Origin: Chaetomium olivaceum | Taxonomy: Eukaryota; Ascomycota; Sordariomycetes; Sordariales; Chaetomiaceae | DNA length: 64,000 nt | Direction: 5' to 3' | Assembly: GCA_039881045.1 (NCBI GenBank) | Contig: JAYWVB010000034.1 | Coordinates: 297,369-361,368, forward strand | Translations under genes and position numbers: made by a program | Shown here: piece after piece, positions 12,946-22,751 of the stretch | Layout of the letters: each line of letters starts with the position of its first letter | Position numbering within the stretch: the stretch's first letter is position 1 | Notes under the pieces: model-generated | The model's database searches: none | The model's input: the letters and a program-made list of their open reading frames with translations, nothing else | What the model was told of the DNA's origin: nothing

Positions 12946-14389
12946 ATGGCCTACAATCAGCGAATGTCAATAATGCCGACCGCGCAGCAGCAGTCGCGGT
13001 CGCGCAAGAAGGAGGAGGAGGCAGCATATGCTAACATGCGCCTACCCGACCGCGAAATCGTCGGCTGCATCAACGAGCTCGGGATCCCCTTCACAATCGC
13101 CGACCTTCAGAAACCGAACCCGATACAAGTCCAGATGATTTTTGAGTGGTTTGGAGAGTTGCTTATGAACAAGTCACGGCAGACGGTGGACCCAGCGATG
13201 CGCGCAGCAGCCGAGGACCTTTGCGGCGACTTTGGCGACTCATTGATGCCACCCGATACGCGGAACCTGATGGGCTTCTTTGCGTCGCTACGCCGGCTGA
13301 TGCTCGATTGCGGCGTCAACGATTTCAACTTTATGGATCTGTACAAACCGACCCACGACCGCCTCGTCAAGATTTTTAGCTACATCATTAACTTCGTGCG
13401 CTTCCGCGAGAGCCAGACGAGCGTCATCGACGAACACTGCAACCGCGCCGAGAGCGCCAAGGCACGCATTGAGCAGCTGTATGCCGAGAACCAGAACATG
13501 GAGGCGCAGTTGGACGAGATGCGCGCCAACAGGAGACAGATGGAGGCACTGGTGGCGGAGAAGACGCGGCGGAATGAGGACTTGAGAAGAGGTTGCTGGA
13601 GCTGCGGCGAAACCAGGAAAGGGTGGCATCCCGGTTGGAAGAAGCCAAGACCAAGAAGGGAGAGCTCGCCGTGGAGTTGGAAGAGAAAACGGCTACCAAG
13701 TTAGCCCTAAAACAGGACAGCGCCAAGCTCCGACCGTACACTCTCCAGAGTCCTTCAGCACTGCAAGCGAGCCTCACGGAGCTGAGCAACACGCTCAACA
13801 ACGACAAATCACACATCGACTCACTCGATCGCCGCGCACGAGCTCTACAGACGTCAAGCGACTCCTTTGCGGTGGTATGCGGCGACGTGGCATCCTGCAT
13901 TAAACTGCTGGAAGAGATCGCGGTAGAACTGGCTAAAGAGGAGGAAGACAATGCCAAAAACGCGAAGCAGCGGGATGCGCTGACGGAACGCGGCGCGAAC
14001 GTGCGCGAGGTGGAACGGACCGAGGGGCTGCTCCAGCGGCAGCTGTCCAAGTGGATGGAGCGCACCGAGACCCTGCGGGCGCAGAGTCACGAGAAGGCAC
14101 AGCGGGCCAAGGAGAAGATGGAAGAGCTGCGTGCGGTGCACAAGAAGTTGACCGAGGAACGATCTGAGAAGGGCAAAGATATTGAGCGGAGGAGGGTTAG
14201 GATCGAGCAGATTGAGAAGAAGGTATGTTGCCCTCCCGAGAATGATCGCGTCGGAGTTTGCTAACAATTTGTCAGATGCTGGATCTCAAAGAAAACATTG
14301 AGAACGAGGTGCATGCGGCGCACGATGAGTACCTCAAGATGGAGGCACACATCAAGCTGTACATGACCGAGATGGAGCAGGCCATTTGA
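12946..14389 (+). CDS. NUF2: Kinetochore protein NUF2 (Ndc80 complex), one frame change
   Basis: The start MAYNQRMSIMP at 12946 is followed by the conserved NUF2 calponin-homology-like head: REIVGCINELGIPFT, DLQKPNP, then IFEWFGELLM. Ndc80-complex NUF2 pairs with Ndc80 to bind microtubules at kinetochores. The second half is a long heptad-rich coiled coil (ATKLALKQDSAKLRPYT, then REVERTEGLLQRQLSKW), as expected for dimerisation. An intron at 14223-14275 (GTATGT to CAG) precedes the last exon, which ends in MEQAI at 14387-14389. Near 13583-13592 the frame moves: NEDLRR continues as LLELRRNQERV only if one A or G is added. The coiled coil is continuous across the point, so one missing base is likely. 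Total length would be about 480 residues, in the family range. Confidence 0.87.
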
Positions 14390-14603
14390 GCTCTGTGGAT
14401 ACCCCATCGTGTCTGGATAATGTCGTAATGCGGTCGGTCGGTTGGGTACGGTGGGCGGTTCTCGGGCTTTCGGAATAGGATACCACGGGATGGGACGGTA
14501 CTGGCGTTTGATTGGGCTTTGAAATGTTTGTCACATACAAAATACACTGCACGGAACACTGACACGCATGTCACCACAAGAGCAGGTCCCACACCTCCGT
14601 CAG

Positions 14604-15674
14604 TCAACCCTTGTCCACATTCTTGTCTTCCACCAGCCTTTTATCACCGACCCATTCACCCACCGCCCACTCCCCTTCCCGAAACCGAAACCACCTCCCC
14701 AACACCCTCCCTACACCCACCGTCTTCCCAACCCACCCGCTCCCCTCCAACTCCCCACCAACCTTCCTCCCGCCTCCCGCGCTCAAAACAGGCACTCCCT
14801 CCGCCAACATCTCCCCCATCGTCATCGCCGTCATTACCCCAGGACGCCCTGGCGTCTCTCCCTCTTCCCCATCAGCTTCAGCCACCTCCACCCCCATCCC
14901 CGCCACCGGATGCGGACCCGATACCGCCAGCCCCTCAACAACCACAACCTCGACCCTTTCCCTCTTCCCGGCCTCAACAAGCACCGCGCTGCTTGCCCCC
15001 AGCCCTTGCACGCTCCACTCGCTGCTGCCGCGGTGGAGCGCGAGGAAGTTGTACACCACCAGCCGCGGCGGCGGCGGCGGCGGTGGTGGGGGGCTGCTTG
15101 CTGGCTCTGCTCCTCCTCCTCCTCCTCCTCCTTGGCGGGGTGGTGGTGGTGGTGGCGGTGGTACTGGTGCTAGTGGGTGGGGAGGCTTGTTGGGACGTTT
15201 ACCTGTTGATGTTGCTAGGGGTGGGGAGGGGAAGGAATGCGGGGAGAAAACGGAGAGGTAGGCGCGCAGGTGTGTTACGGTGGGCACGAACACCGTGCGT
15301 ATGCTCCGTGTGGTGACGAGCTGTGCGAGGTGGGGGGTGAGGAGGGGGTGTGGTTTAGTTTGTGGCGGTTGCTGGTGTTGGTGCTGCTGGACGGGCTTCG
15401 GTTGGGTTGCGGGGTGGTCGGGTGGTGGCGGTGGTGGTGAGTTGCCGGAGTGGGACGGATCTGTGGTGGCTTGCTGGGTGGTGGGGGTGTCCAATGGCTG
15501 ATCTGCCAGGTGTGATTGGGGTTGTTGCTGTTGGTGGAGGATGTCTTGTGTGAGGGAAGACAGAAAGTCGGCTCGGTCAGCACATATTATGAGTGTTGTT
15601 GGGTAGGTGCAGTTGTTGATGATGAACTGCAGGAGGTCGGATGGCAGAACTGGAGAGAGAAAGAGGGGATCCAT
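14604..15674 (-). CDS. Uncharacterised protein with Pro and Gly low-complexity core
   Basis: The gene reads leftward and converges on NUF2, with 214 bp between the ends. I choose the ATG at 15674 (MDPLFLSPVLPSDLL) rather than 15773, because protein-like sequence begins there. The N-terminus has a hydrophobic strand TTLIICADRADFLSSL. The middle holds a polyproline/polyglycine tract encoded by CCN/GGN repeats (about 15067-15170). After it comes RLVVYNFLALHRGSSEWSVQGLG, quoted here only in outline, and VEVVVVEG. The alternating beta strands resemble a small RecA-like or DNA-repair accessory fold, but that is speculation and I recognise no family. The low-complexity tract is a likely place for sequencing slips. 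Confidence 0.55.
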   Translation of the reverse strand: MDPLFLSPVLPSDLLQFIINNCTYPTTLIICADRADFLSSLTQDILHQQQQPQSHLADQPLDTPTTQQATTDPSHSGNSPPPPPPDHPATQPKPVQQHQHQQPPQTKPHPLLTPHLAQLVTTRSIRTVFVPTVTHLRAYLSVFSPHSFPSPPLATSTGKRPNKPPHPLAPVPPPPPPPPRQGGGGGGGAEPASSPPPPPPPPPRLVVYNFLALHRGSSEWSVQGLGASSAVLVEAGKRERVEVVVVEGLAVSGPHPVAGMGVEVAEADGEEGETPGRPGVMTAMTMGEMLAEGVPVLSAGGGRKVGGELEGSGWVGKTVGVGRVLGRWFRFREGEWAVGEWVGDKRLVEDKNVDKG

Positions 15675-16077
15675 GGGGTGTGTGTTGCCTGGTGTGTTGT
15701 GTAAGTTGAGAAGCGTTGAATGCCGAAGTGGGTCGTGTCGTTTCAACGGTGCATCTCTCATGCAATTGTGCAACTAGCAATTGACATATACAACCCCTGT
15801 TTAATTGTTTGCATCCAAGCTCCAAATAGTCTCGATCGATTGTGGAGGGTGCTTCCAGCGGACCGACCCGTCCTGCCCGCCTTCCGGCCCTGGCCCACAT
15901 GCACATGGATGTCCCGCTTTGCCGTTTAAAGGGTTTAGCTGCATACCCCACCATGGACCTCCAGGGCCGCTGAGCGGCGCAGATCACGTCACTGCTCCAA
16001 GCCACTGTCAATCCCCAAGACCAACACTTACAGTGTCCTGAGCTCAAAGCTCCACGGAGCAACACCAACCGTCCGAC
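15675..16077. other. Divergent promoter region of AP-3 beta and the upstream hypothetical gene
   Basis: Roughly 400 bp lie between the two start codons. No gene is seen. It presumably carries both promoters. Confidence 0.5.
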
Positions 16078-18657
16078 ATGGAGTCAATAGCGAGGATCTC
16101 GACTCTTCTCGAGAATGGTGGGTTTCGCAGCTATTTACACACGTCACCAGCAACTGACCGTCCCCTACAGCCCGAGACCTCACCCTCGACGCTGCCTCGG
16201 CCGCCCGAAGCTCGCGGAGCTCATCCCGACCTCTCGACCGCACCCAAGTCAAGAAATTGTTAGACAGTCGCAATGAGCGCGAGGTTCTTGATGGGCTGCG
16301 GCGTGTCACTTCGGTGCGCTGCCACCCCGCCGATCTCATTGCACCGAAAGCTTGTTAGCTAACTGCTGCCTGGCTAGATGATGTACCGCGGCCAGAAAAC
16401 ACTCCCTCTATTCTCGTCCGTCGTCAAGAATGTCGCATCACCGAACCTCGAGATCAAAAAGCTGGTCTACATCTACCTTCTCCACCATGCCGAACAGGAA
16501 CCTGACCTCGCCCTCCTGTCCATCAACACCATCCAGAAGTCGTTGTCAGACACCAACCCCCAGGTGCGGGCGCTGGCTCTGCGCACCATGTCGGGCATCC
16601 GGGTGCCGGTTATCAGCCAGATTGTGTCACTGGCCATCCGGAAGGGCGTCGGAGACATGAGCCCATATGTCAGACGCGCTGCAGCGCTGGCCATTCCGAA
16701 GTGCTACCGACTCGACCCCTCGCAATTACCCCAGCTCTTGGAATATCTCTCGACCCTGCTCGGCGACAAGCAATATTATGTGGCTGGTGCGGCGGTGACG
16801 GCCTTCATGACCATCTGTCCGGAGCGGATAGACTTGATACACAAACATTACCGGAGCTTGGTCAGGATGGTGGTGGACATGGACGAGTGGAGCCAGCTAT
16901 CAACACTACGGTTAATGACCGTCTATGCACGAAAGTGTTTTCCGAGGAGGACGAAATCTGTCAAGAGCAAGGAGAAGGCAGCCGACCTCAAGGACTTCTA
17001 TGGCGAGCGGTCAGAGAGCAGTTCGGAGGCTGAGCAAATGGCCGTCCTCGACCCTGACCTCGAGCTCCTCCTCAACAGCATCAAACCGCTCCTGCAGTCG
17101 CGCAACTCAGGTGTCGTGGTGGCTGTCGCGAGGTGTTACTCTGCCATCGGCACACCGGAATACACCAAGACGGCGATCGGGCCTTTGGTGGCACTACTAC
17201 GTGGCGCCCAGGACATCCAGCAGGTCGCCCTATTCAACATCGTCTCCATCTGCCTCAGCTGCCCAGCCGACTTCGTCAAGTACGCCACTCATTTTCTAGT
17301 CCGCGCAACGGACACAGAGCAAGTGTGGGAACTCAAACTAGAAATGCTCACGCTCATCTTCCCTCACGCTCCGACACACGTCAAGAGTCTTATTCTCAAC
17401 GAGCTGGAACACTTCAGCCGTGGCTCTGACAAGCTGCTCGTCAGAGAGGCCGTAAGAGCCATTGGGCGATGCGCTCAAAGGGATACCGCCACCGCTCCTC
17501 GATGTTTACGCCTGCTCCTGGGCCAGATTACGAGTCTAGATGGTACCTTAGCAGCGGAAAGCTTGACCGTCATCCGCCACCTTATCAACAGGACCCAACG
17601 CCCACGTTGCAACTGTGGTCCGCCTCGCCAAGAACCTTGACTCAGCCACCGACCCTCAAGCCCGCGCAAGCATCATCTGGCTCGTCGGCGAATTCTCGGG
17701 GCTCAATGGAGAGGACAACATCGCAGCCGACGTCCTCCGCATCCTCGTCAAAGATTTCGCCTCCGAATCCGAACTCGCCAAGCGCCAAATCGTCCTGCTC
17801 GGAGCGAAGGTCTACCTACACTACCTCAACCGCAAGATAGAAGAAATTCAGCCCGGGTCCGGGTCTGTGTCTGACTCGCAACCACAACAACAACAACCAC
17901 CCCTCGAATTCGACGACACAACCCCTTCCAGTCGCCATCGTCACCGCCGCCAACCAACGGCCCCAAACTCCTCGAAGACGACGACCACCCAGTCGCCAAA
18001 CTCTGGCGCTACCTGCTCCTTCTCGTGCGCTACGACACCTCGTACGATCTGCGCGACCGCACCCGCCTGTATAAGTCCCTGCTCTCGGTGCCCCAGCTCG
18101 CCACCCTCATGCTGCTCGCCCCGAAGCCTGCTCCGCAGGCTCCCAGCCCGTCTGAGACGAGACGGGGTTACACCCTAGGCTCGGCCGCGCTGGTGCTGGC
18201 TGGTGGGGGTGGTGTGCATGGCCTGCGTGGGTACGAGGATTTGCCCGGGTGGGTAGAGGAGGGCAGCGAGCCGGATGCAGGGTTGAGGAACGTCGAGGGG
18301 GTGGTGGAGCGGTATGGTGAGAAGAGGGTTGTTCCTGCGGCGGATGGGTTGGATGCTGCTGCTGCGGGGGTTACGTCCATGTCCTCTGCTGGCGCGAGGG
18401 CGTCGCCCTCCTCTTCTGGGGTTGGGGCGGCGGTCAGGGGGCCGAAGGTGGCGAATGGGGTGGGTGAGAAGTCGTTGGATGATTGGCTAGCTGAGGAGGG
18501 GAGTGAGGAAGAAGAGGAAGAGGAGGAGGAGGAAGAAGAAGAAGAGGGTGAGGAGGAAGAATCTGAAGAGGAAGAGGAAGAGGAAAGTGAAGAAGAAGAG
18601 GAGGAGGAGAGTGAGGAGGAGTCGGACGAGGATGCGAGGCTTATGCGGCCTTCATGA
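16078..18657 (+). CDS. APL6: AP-3 adaptor complex beta subunit, with three frame changes
   Basis: Exons are 16078-16117, 16171-16313 and from 16378 onward, with clean GT-AG introns and matching phases. The start MESIARISTLL leads into an adaptin HEAT-repeat trunk: MMYRGQKTLPLFSSVVKNVA, LVYIYLLHHAEQEPDLALLS, SPYVRRAAALAIPKC. These are hallmark AP beta sequences. AP-3 carries cargo from Golgi/endosome to vacuole. The C-terminal hinge is strongly acidic, with polyglutamate at about 18,500-18,640, typical of AP-3 beta. The frame changes twice around 17585-17595, where HLI, then QQDP, then NAHVATVVRLAKNLD lie in three frames. It changes again near 17917-17921, before LWRYLLLLVRYDTSYDLRD. Each is explained by one missing base, two of them likely a C in a C run. 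The gene is probably intact and the sequence faulty. Confidence 0.9.
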
Positions 18658-18799
18658 AATGTTATGCTGCATGCTTGAATCAAGACAAACAAAGGCTTTC
18701 CGTCTCCGCCGACGTATTCTGCCCCTGTTCACCACCGCTTCGCTGTTTCTTGAGTTCCTCGCTGCCACAGCGCAAATGCAATATCATTCCAAGGACCCC

Positions 18800-18865
18800 G
18801 GATTGTACGGGGTTTCGCTGGAACTCATCGCTGTGGCCATGGAAGAAGAATGACAAGGTGAGGCC
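18800..18865 (-). pseudogene. Short NACHT-type NLR relic
   Basis: On the minus strand this segment reads LTLSFFFHG followed by SDEFQRNPV. It closely matches the NACHT segment LTLSFFFHGRGEELQRSP of the NLR at 29.5-32.1 kb, and the DNA is also alike over about 55 bp. No longer NLR reading frame surrounds it. I read it as a degraded fragment of an NLR gene. Confidence 0.55.
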
Positions 18866-18966
18866 AGTAGTCCAATTTAGATCCAGAGTAAACATTATTC
18901 CCTGCCCTCCCCCGGCTTCGCTGAAGGGGACTCGGGATGCGGTTCTGTCGCTGGCTAATTCTCAAA

Positions 18967-20537
18967 TTACAAACTTGCCACCACCTTCGGCAATACGGTA
19001 TCGGTGAACCCCCACAAGCTAGTTGTCAGATGCACACTCCATGCGGCGCCCGTGTACCATGTTGACCGCTTCCCCTGCAGAGCATTGAGCTTTTGAATAA
19101 TGCCAGTGTTGACCACATCCTTCGGTGCTGACGCGCTCACCGGGCCATGCGACTCAAGAAGATGATATGTCAAGTTCTGGGGCGGTGTTGTTTGCTGTAG
19201 CGTTCCCGCCGCAACCATCTTGTCGAAGGCCCCCTGAATGACCTCTCTTGCTTGTTCCTTGGTGAATGTCTGATCGCCAACCGCAATGACGCGATAGTAG
19301 GACGAGTTCGCGTAGTTCTCGAACCGTGTATTGAAGGGATACGACGGAACAGCGGCAGCCCAGTTGTTCGGTTGCGCCGCGGCCGGTGTGTTGACGAGGG
19401 AGGCGTTGAGCGGGAGGGACGGGTGGGAAACGATGCCCACAACGCTGCTGCTGTAATACAGCCCGTCGAAGGCCTTCTTTTCATCACTGCCCAAGTTGAA
19501 TGGTTCCAGGTTCTCGTCCGTGGGAGCAACAGTGAAGAGAAGCTTCTTGGCGACCACCCGCGTGGTGACACCGGTTGCCCAGTTGTAAACCTCCAGGGTA
19601 ACACCTTCGCTGCCATTCGATCTCTGCGCATCGGTGACAGTGCTGCTGGTGAGCACATCCGGACCGAGAAGAGTCGAGATGGCGTCGTACAGGTCCTGGT
19701 TCCTGCGAGAAACGGGAACAAAGTTGGCCTCGAGTCCCAGTAACGTCCGCACCATGCTGACGTCGAAGCTGCGCATCAAGAAGAGGGTCATGGAATTCAG
19801 AAAGTTGTGCTTGCCAAATCCAGTAGTGGCAAAAATCTGGGGGATGCCAGCCGTCAGGTTGTACTTGGCCGCAAAGTCGCAAAAGGGCAAAAGCAGATCA
19901 GCGGGGATCTCGCTAGGCTCGGGGAAGTTCCACCATCCGGGCTCAAGAATGGGGAGGAACTGTTCGGCCGCCTCAAGATACCTTCTCAGGGCAGCCGAGC
20001 GGTCGGCCGTCGGAGGGGGCGTGTAGTTGGTCAGCCGAGCGCCGGTTGTGAAGTCGATGAACTGCTGATCCAGGACAGAGCGAACATTGGGCTGCACTGC
20101 GACGCCGAGACGTCCAAAGAAAGACGAGGCATTGTTAATATCGATCCAGTTTTGAACACCGGCATCGAAACCTCTTCCCGTGGCCGGATCAACCCAGGTA
20201 TTGACGTGGCCACCCTGCAGAGAGACACTTGTCAGCGCTTGGGGCGGGGTGATTAAGTTAGGGTAGGGCAGATTTAACCTACCAACTGGTTGTCCTTCTC
20301 AATCACGACAACGCTCACGCCAAAGTCCTCGCGCAATCTCACGGCGGAATAGGAACCAGCAGCGCCTCCGCCGACGATGGCGACATCCCTGTGAATGGTG
20401 GTGACTGGCCCGTCACCCCCCTTTCCCTTTCCCTTTCCTTTTCCCTTTCCTTTTCCCTCTCGCCCTCCCTCTGCTGCAAATGAAAATGGGGACAGGGCCC
20501 AGAGGAGGCAGACGGAAGTAAGAATCATCCGCGTCAT
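18967..20537 (-). CDS. Secreted FAD-dependent oxidoreductase, beta-cyclopiazonate dehydrogenase-like
   Basis: Two exons, 20283-20537 and 18967-20214, are joined by a 68-bp intron in phase 0 and give 500 residues. The start MTRMILTSVCLLWALSPFSFA is a signal peptide. It is followed by an unusual KGKG repeat (about residues 29-41), then the FAD Rossmann motif DVAIVGGGAAGSYSAVRL and IEKDNQLGGHVNTW. This layout fits flavin amine-oxidase-like enzymes related to beta-cyclopiazonate dehydrogenase, which act in fungal specialised metabolism or as orphan secreted oxidases. Several N-x-S/T sites support secretion. The intron splits the sequence just after the conserved QL/GG. The substrate is unknown. 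No biosynthetic cluster partners are visible nearby; the next gene, reading away, encodes a secreted esterase. Confidence 0.83.
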
Positions 20538-21895
20538 GGCGAGTTTACAAGGCTTTGGGTTTGAGGCGGATGGCGAAATTGAGTTGGTCGCGAGCGGGGA
20601 GCGGAAGGGGCATTTATCTCCTCCTACCCATCACGTACATGTACCGGGGCCCCTGTTGTTGGAGCTGCATTGAGTAAACGACTAAGCCTAATCTGTTGTT
20701 TCGGCAGTCAATAATACATTAATGCTGGCAAGTGGGTGACACAAAGCCGGGTTGATTGGCCCGGTCTGTTACATCCAGCTCGCGGGCGGCTCTGAATGCG
20801 CATCAACATCAACACCAAGGATCAAGGAGCATTGAGGAGGTTATGTATAAGCTCCCACGAAGTACCCATCATGTTTTCGACCGCAATTCTGTCGTTAATC
20901 ACCACTTTTTGAAAGTATAATAAATGCAACACTATTGTTAAATAGGAAGTGCTATCTCCTTGCGTGGACCTGTCTTTTTTGTCGCCCTCTTGACGGGGTT
21001 ATTTCTTGGAAGCCATTCTTCCCATGTCAGGGGCGGGGAAAGAGGATTTTCGATCCTGGTCAAAACGGGGGTTAGCTCGCATTCCGGCCTTGGAGGCAAG
21101 GAACAGCGAACAACATGGATTTGGAGAGGCCGCCCGTGCTGCTTTGCTGAAAGGTTAGAAAAGGAAGAAAAATCGAAGTGCCGGCAGTTCTCGTTGCTTT
21201 CCTCCGTTCGGCAGGACGCTGAAGGTGTACGGAGCAAATGATGACTCAGCAACTCCGATTCCCACGATTACCCAATGCTTTGCCGGACAGGAACCCGTTC
21301 CCGGACCGTCGCCGCCTCCGTAAAATGGCGCCAAACGGGGCCGGCGACGGGAGCCGGAAGGCATAACCCATTCTCCTTCGGTCACCCCCGCCCCGTCGAG
21401 TCTTCCACAACGCCTCTCGCGCATTCACGTTGGGGATGCATTATTGGCGCCAGGATCTCGTCCCCTACGTCCCCTACAAGTCCCTTACGGGGATGGATGC
21501 GAACCAACTGTGTCCGACCCTCGATGCGTGCTGGCTCGTTCTTGCTCTCTGAGGCTCCCTCCGCCCTTCTCATCCTAACCTTAGAATCTCCTTTCACTTG
21601 TTTTTCTCTTCAATTTTTCTACTCCTGACGCACACCTTGGCTCTGGTTCACTATGACTGTACAACAAAACAACTGCGCATCTTTGGGGCGGACGAGGGCA
21701 GCATCATCGGTCTCGTGGACGCAGCGCTTGTGGTTGGTCACACCCCCCAAGTTGGCAGTGACTCGCTGCCCCTTCCAGCCTAGCCTGTAACCGGGTATAA
21801 AGTAACTAGTCGCACCAAGTCAGGGCAATCCACACGCAGCAGCACGGGAACCCGCGCCAATGGTACTGTTCGCACCGGCATTACCGACGCGTTCA

Positions 21896-21950
21896 TACCA
21901 GTCGCACACCCGCCATTTGCTCAGGCAGCCTAGCCTGCCTGCGACTGGTA
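21896..21950. repeat. Inverted repeat with 11-bp arms
   Basis: TACCAGTCGCA at 21896-21906 is mirrored by TGCGACTGGTA at 21940-21950. A second small inverted pair CAGGCA/TGCCTG lies inside. It could be a paired transcription-factor site or a DNA hairpin; no function is shown. Confidence 0.6.
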
Positions 21951-22225
21951 CCGTAACGGGTCTTCTGGGTTGTTGCAATACTGGTCACACCCTGGCGGCA
22001 CCATGCGACTGGTCGTACTACGAGGTTACGGGGAGATACCAGTCGTCGCCCGGCTCTCTCACCCAGGCGTGTCCACCTGCTCCGCTTGGCGTCTGACTGG
22101 TGCGGGTTGGGATGAAAAGGCCGGCTTGGCGACATCCATAAGGACTTTGCTCTTCACATGAGGAGATTTTGGATGATGGAGCGGCTGGGAACCTATCATG
22201 GATCTCGGCCGGCTCCGAGTTTAGT

Positions 22226-22328
22226 TAGGGTATCCTGAGGTCGTTCTCGTGTCGGAGGGCGAGAGGTATTCTTAGGTCTTCTTCCGCCGAGAAAGTTCCT
22301 CCGATACATGAACAGCTCGGATACCCTA
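22226..22328. repeat. Inverted repeat with 10-bp arms
   Basis: TAGGGTATCC at 22226-22235 and GGATACCCTA at 22319-22328 are exact reverse complements separated by 83 bp. The spacer has no gene. It may be a small transposon relic or chance. Confidence 0.4.
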
Positions 22329-22751
22329 AATAGGCGCGTGCTCCGGCATGTAACCCGAGGTTTTAGTGTTAAGACGGTGTTAATACAACGGCAAGGTACG
22401 CTTTGTCTCACGACATCCAGGGGTCGAATCAAGTCCGAAGGAATTCATCTCACTTCCCGGACACAGACGAATCCCAATGCTCATGAGATGCTAATTTGCA
22501 AGCCGCTTCGAAAGGAGCTTAGCTGTACTCTGTAGTCGAGCACTAACCTTGCAGTAGTGCACTAGTGCTCACCACCAGAGTTCGCGCGGCATGTAGTAAG
22601 CAGCAGGAACGTGGGGTCTGCTTTTACTATGAGTCGCTGACGATAGTCGAGACTCCCATCAGGTAGTATAACTGGCGCTATGGAGCTGTGTTCGTCCCAT
22701 CCAGTTTCTTTCTTCTCCAGTCGCTCAAGGAAGCACTACGGGGCAAAAGCT

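Larger units (their letters stand above)
20538..22751. promoter_or_regulatory. Divergent intergenic region with repeated ACCAGTCG elements
   Basis: The region separates two secreted-enzyme genes that read away from each other. No gene is seen. It holds four copies of ACCAGTCG or its reverse complement at 21897, 21942, 22006 and 22038, with a strong hairpin at 21896-21950. Confidence 0.45.

Noticed and set aside
13570..13710. An intron explaining the NUF2 frame change
   Set aside because: Both frames are coding-like right up to the junction and no GT-AG pair removes a suitable length.
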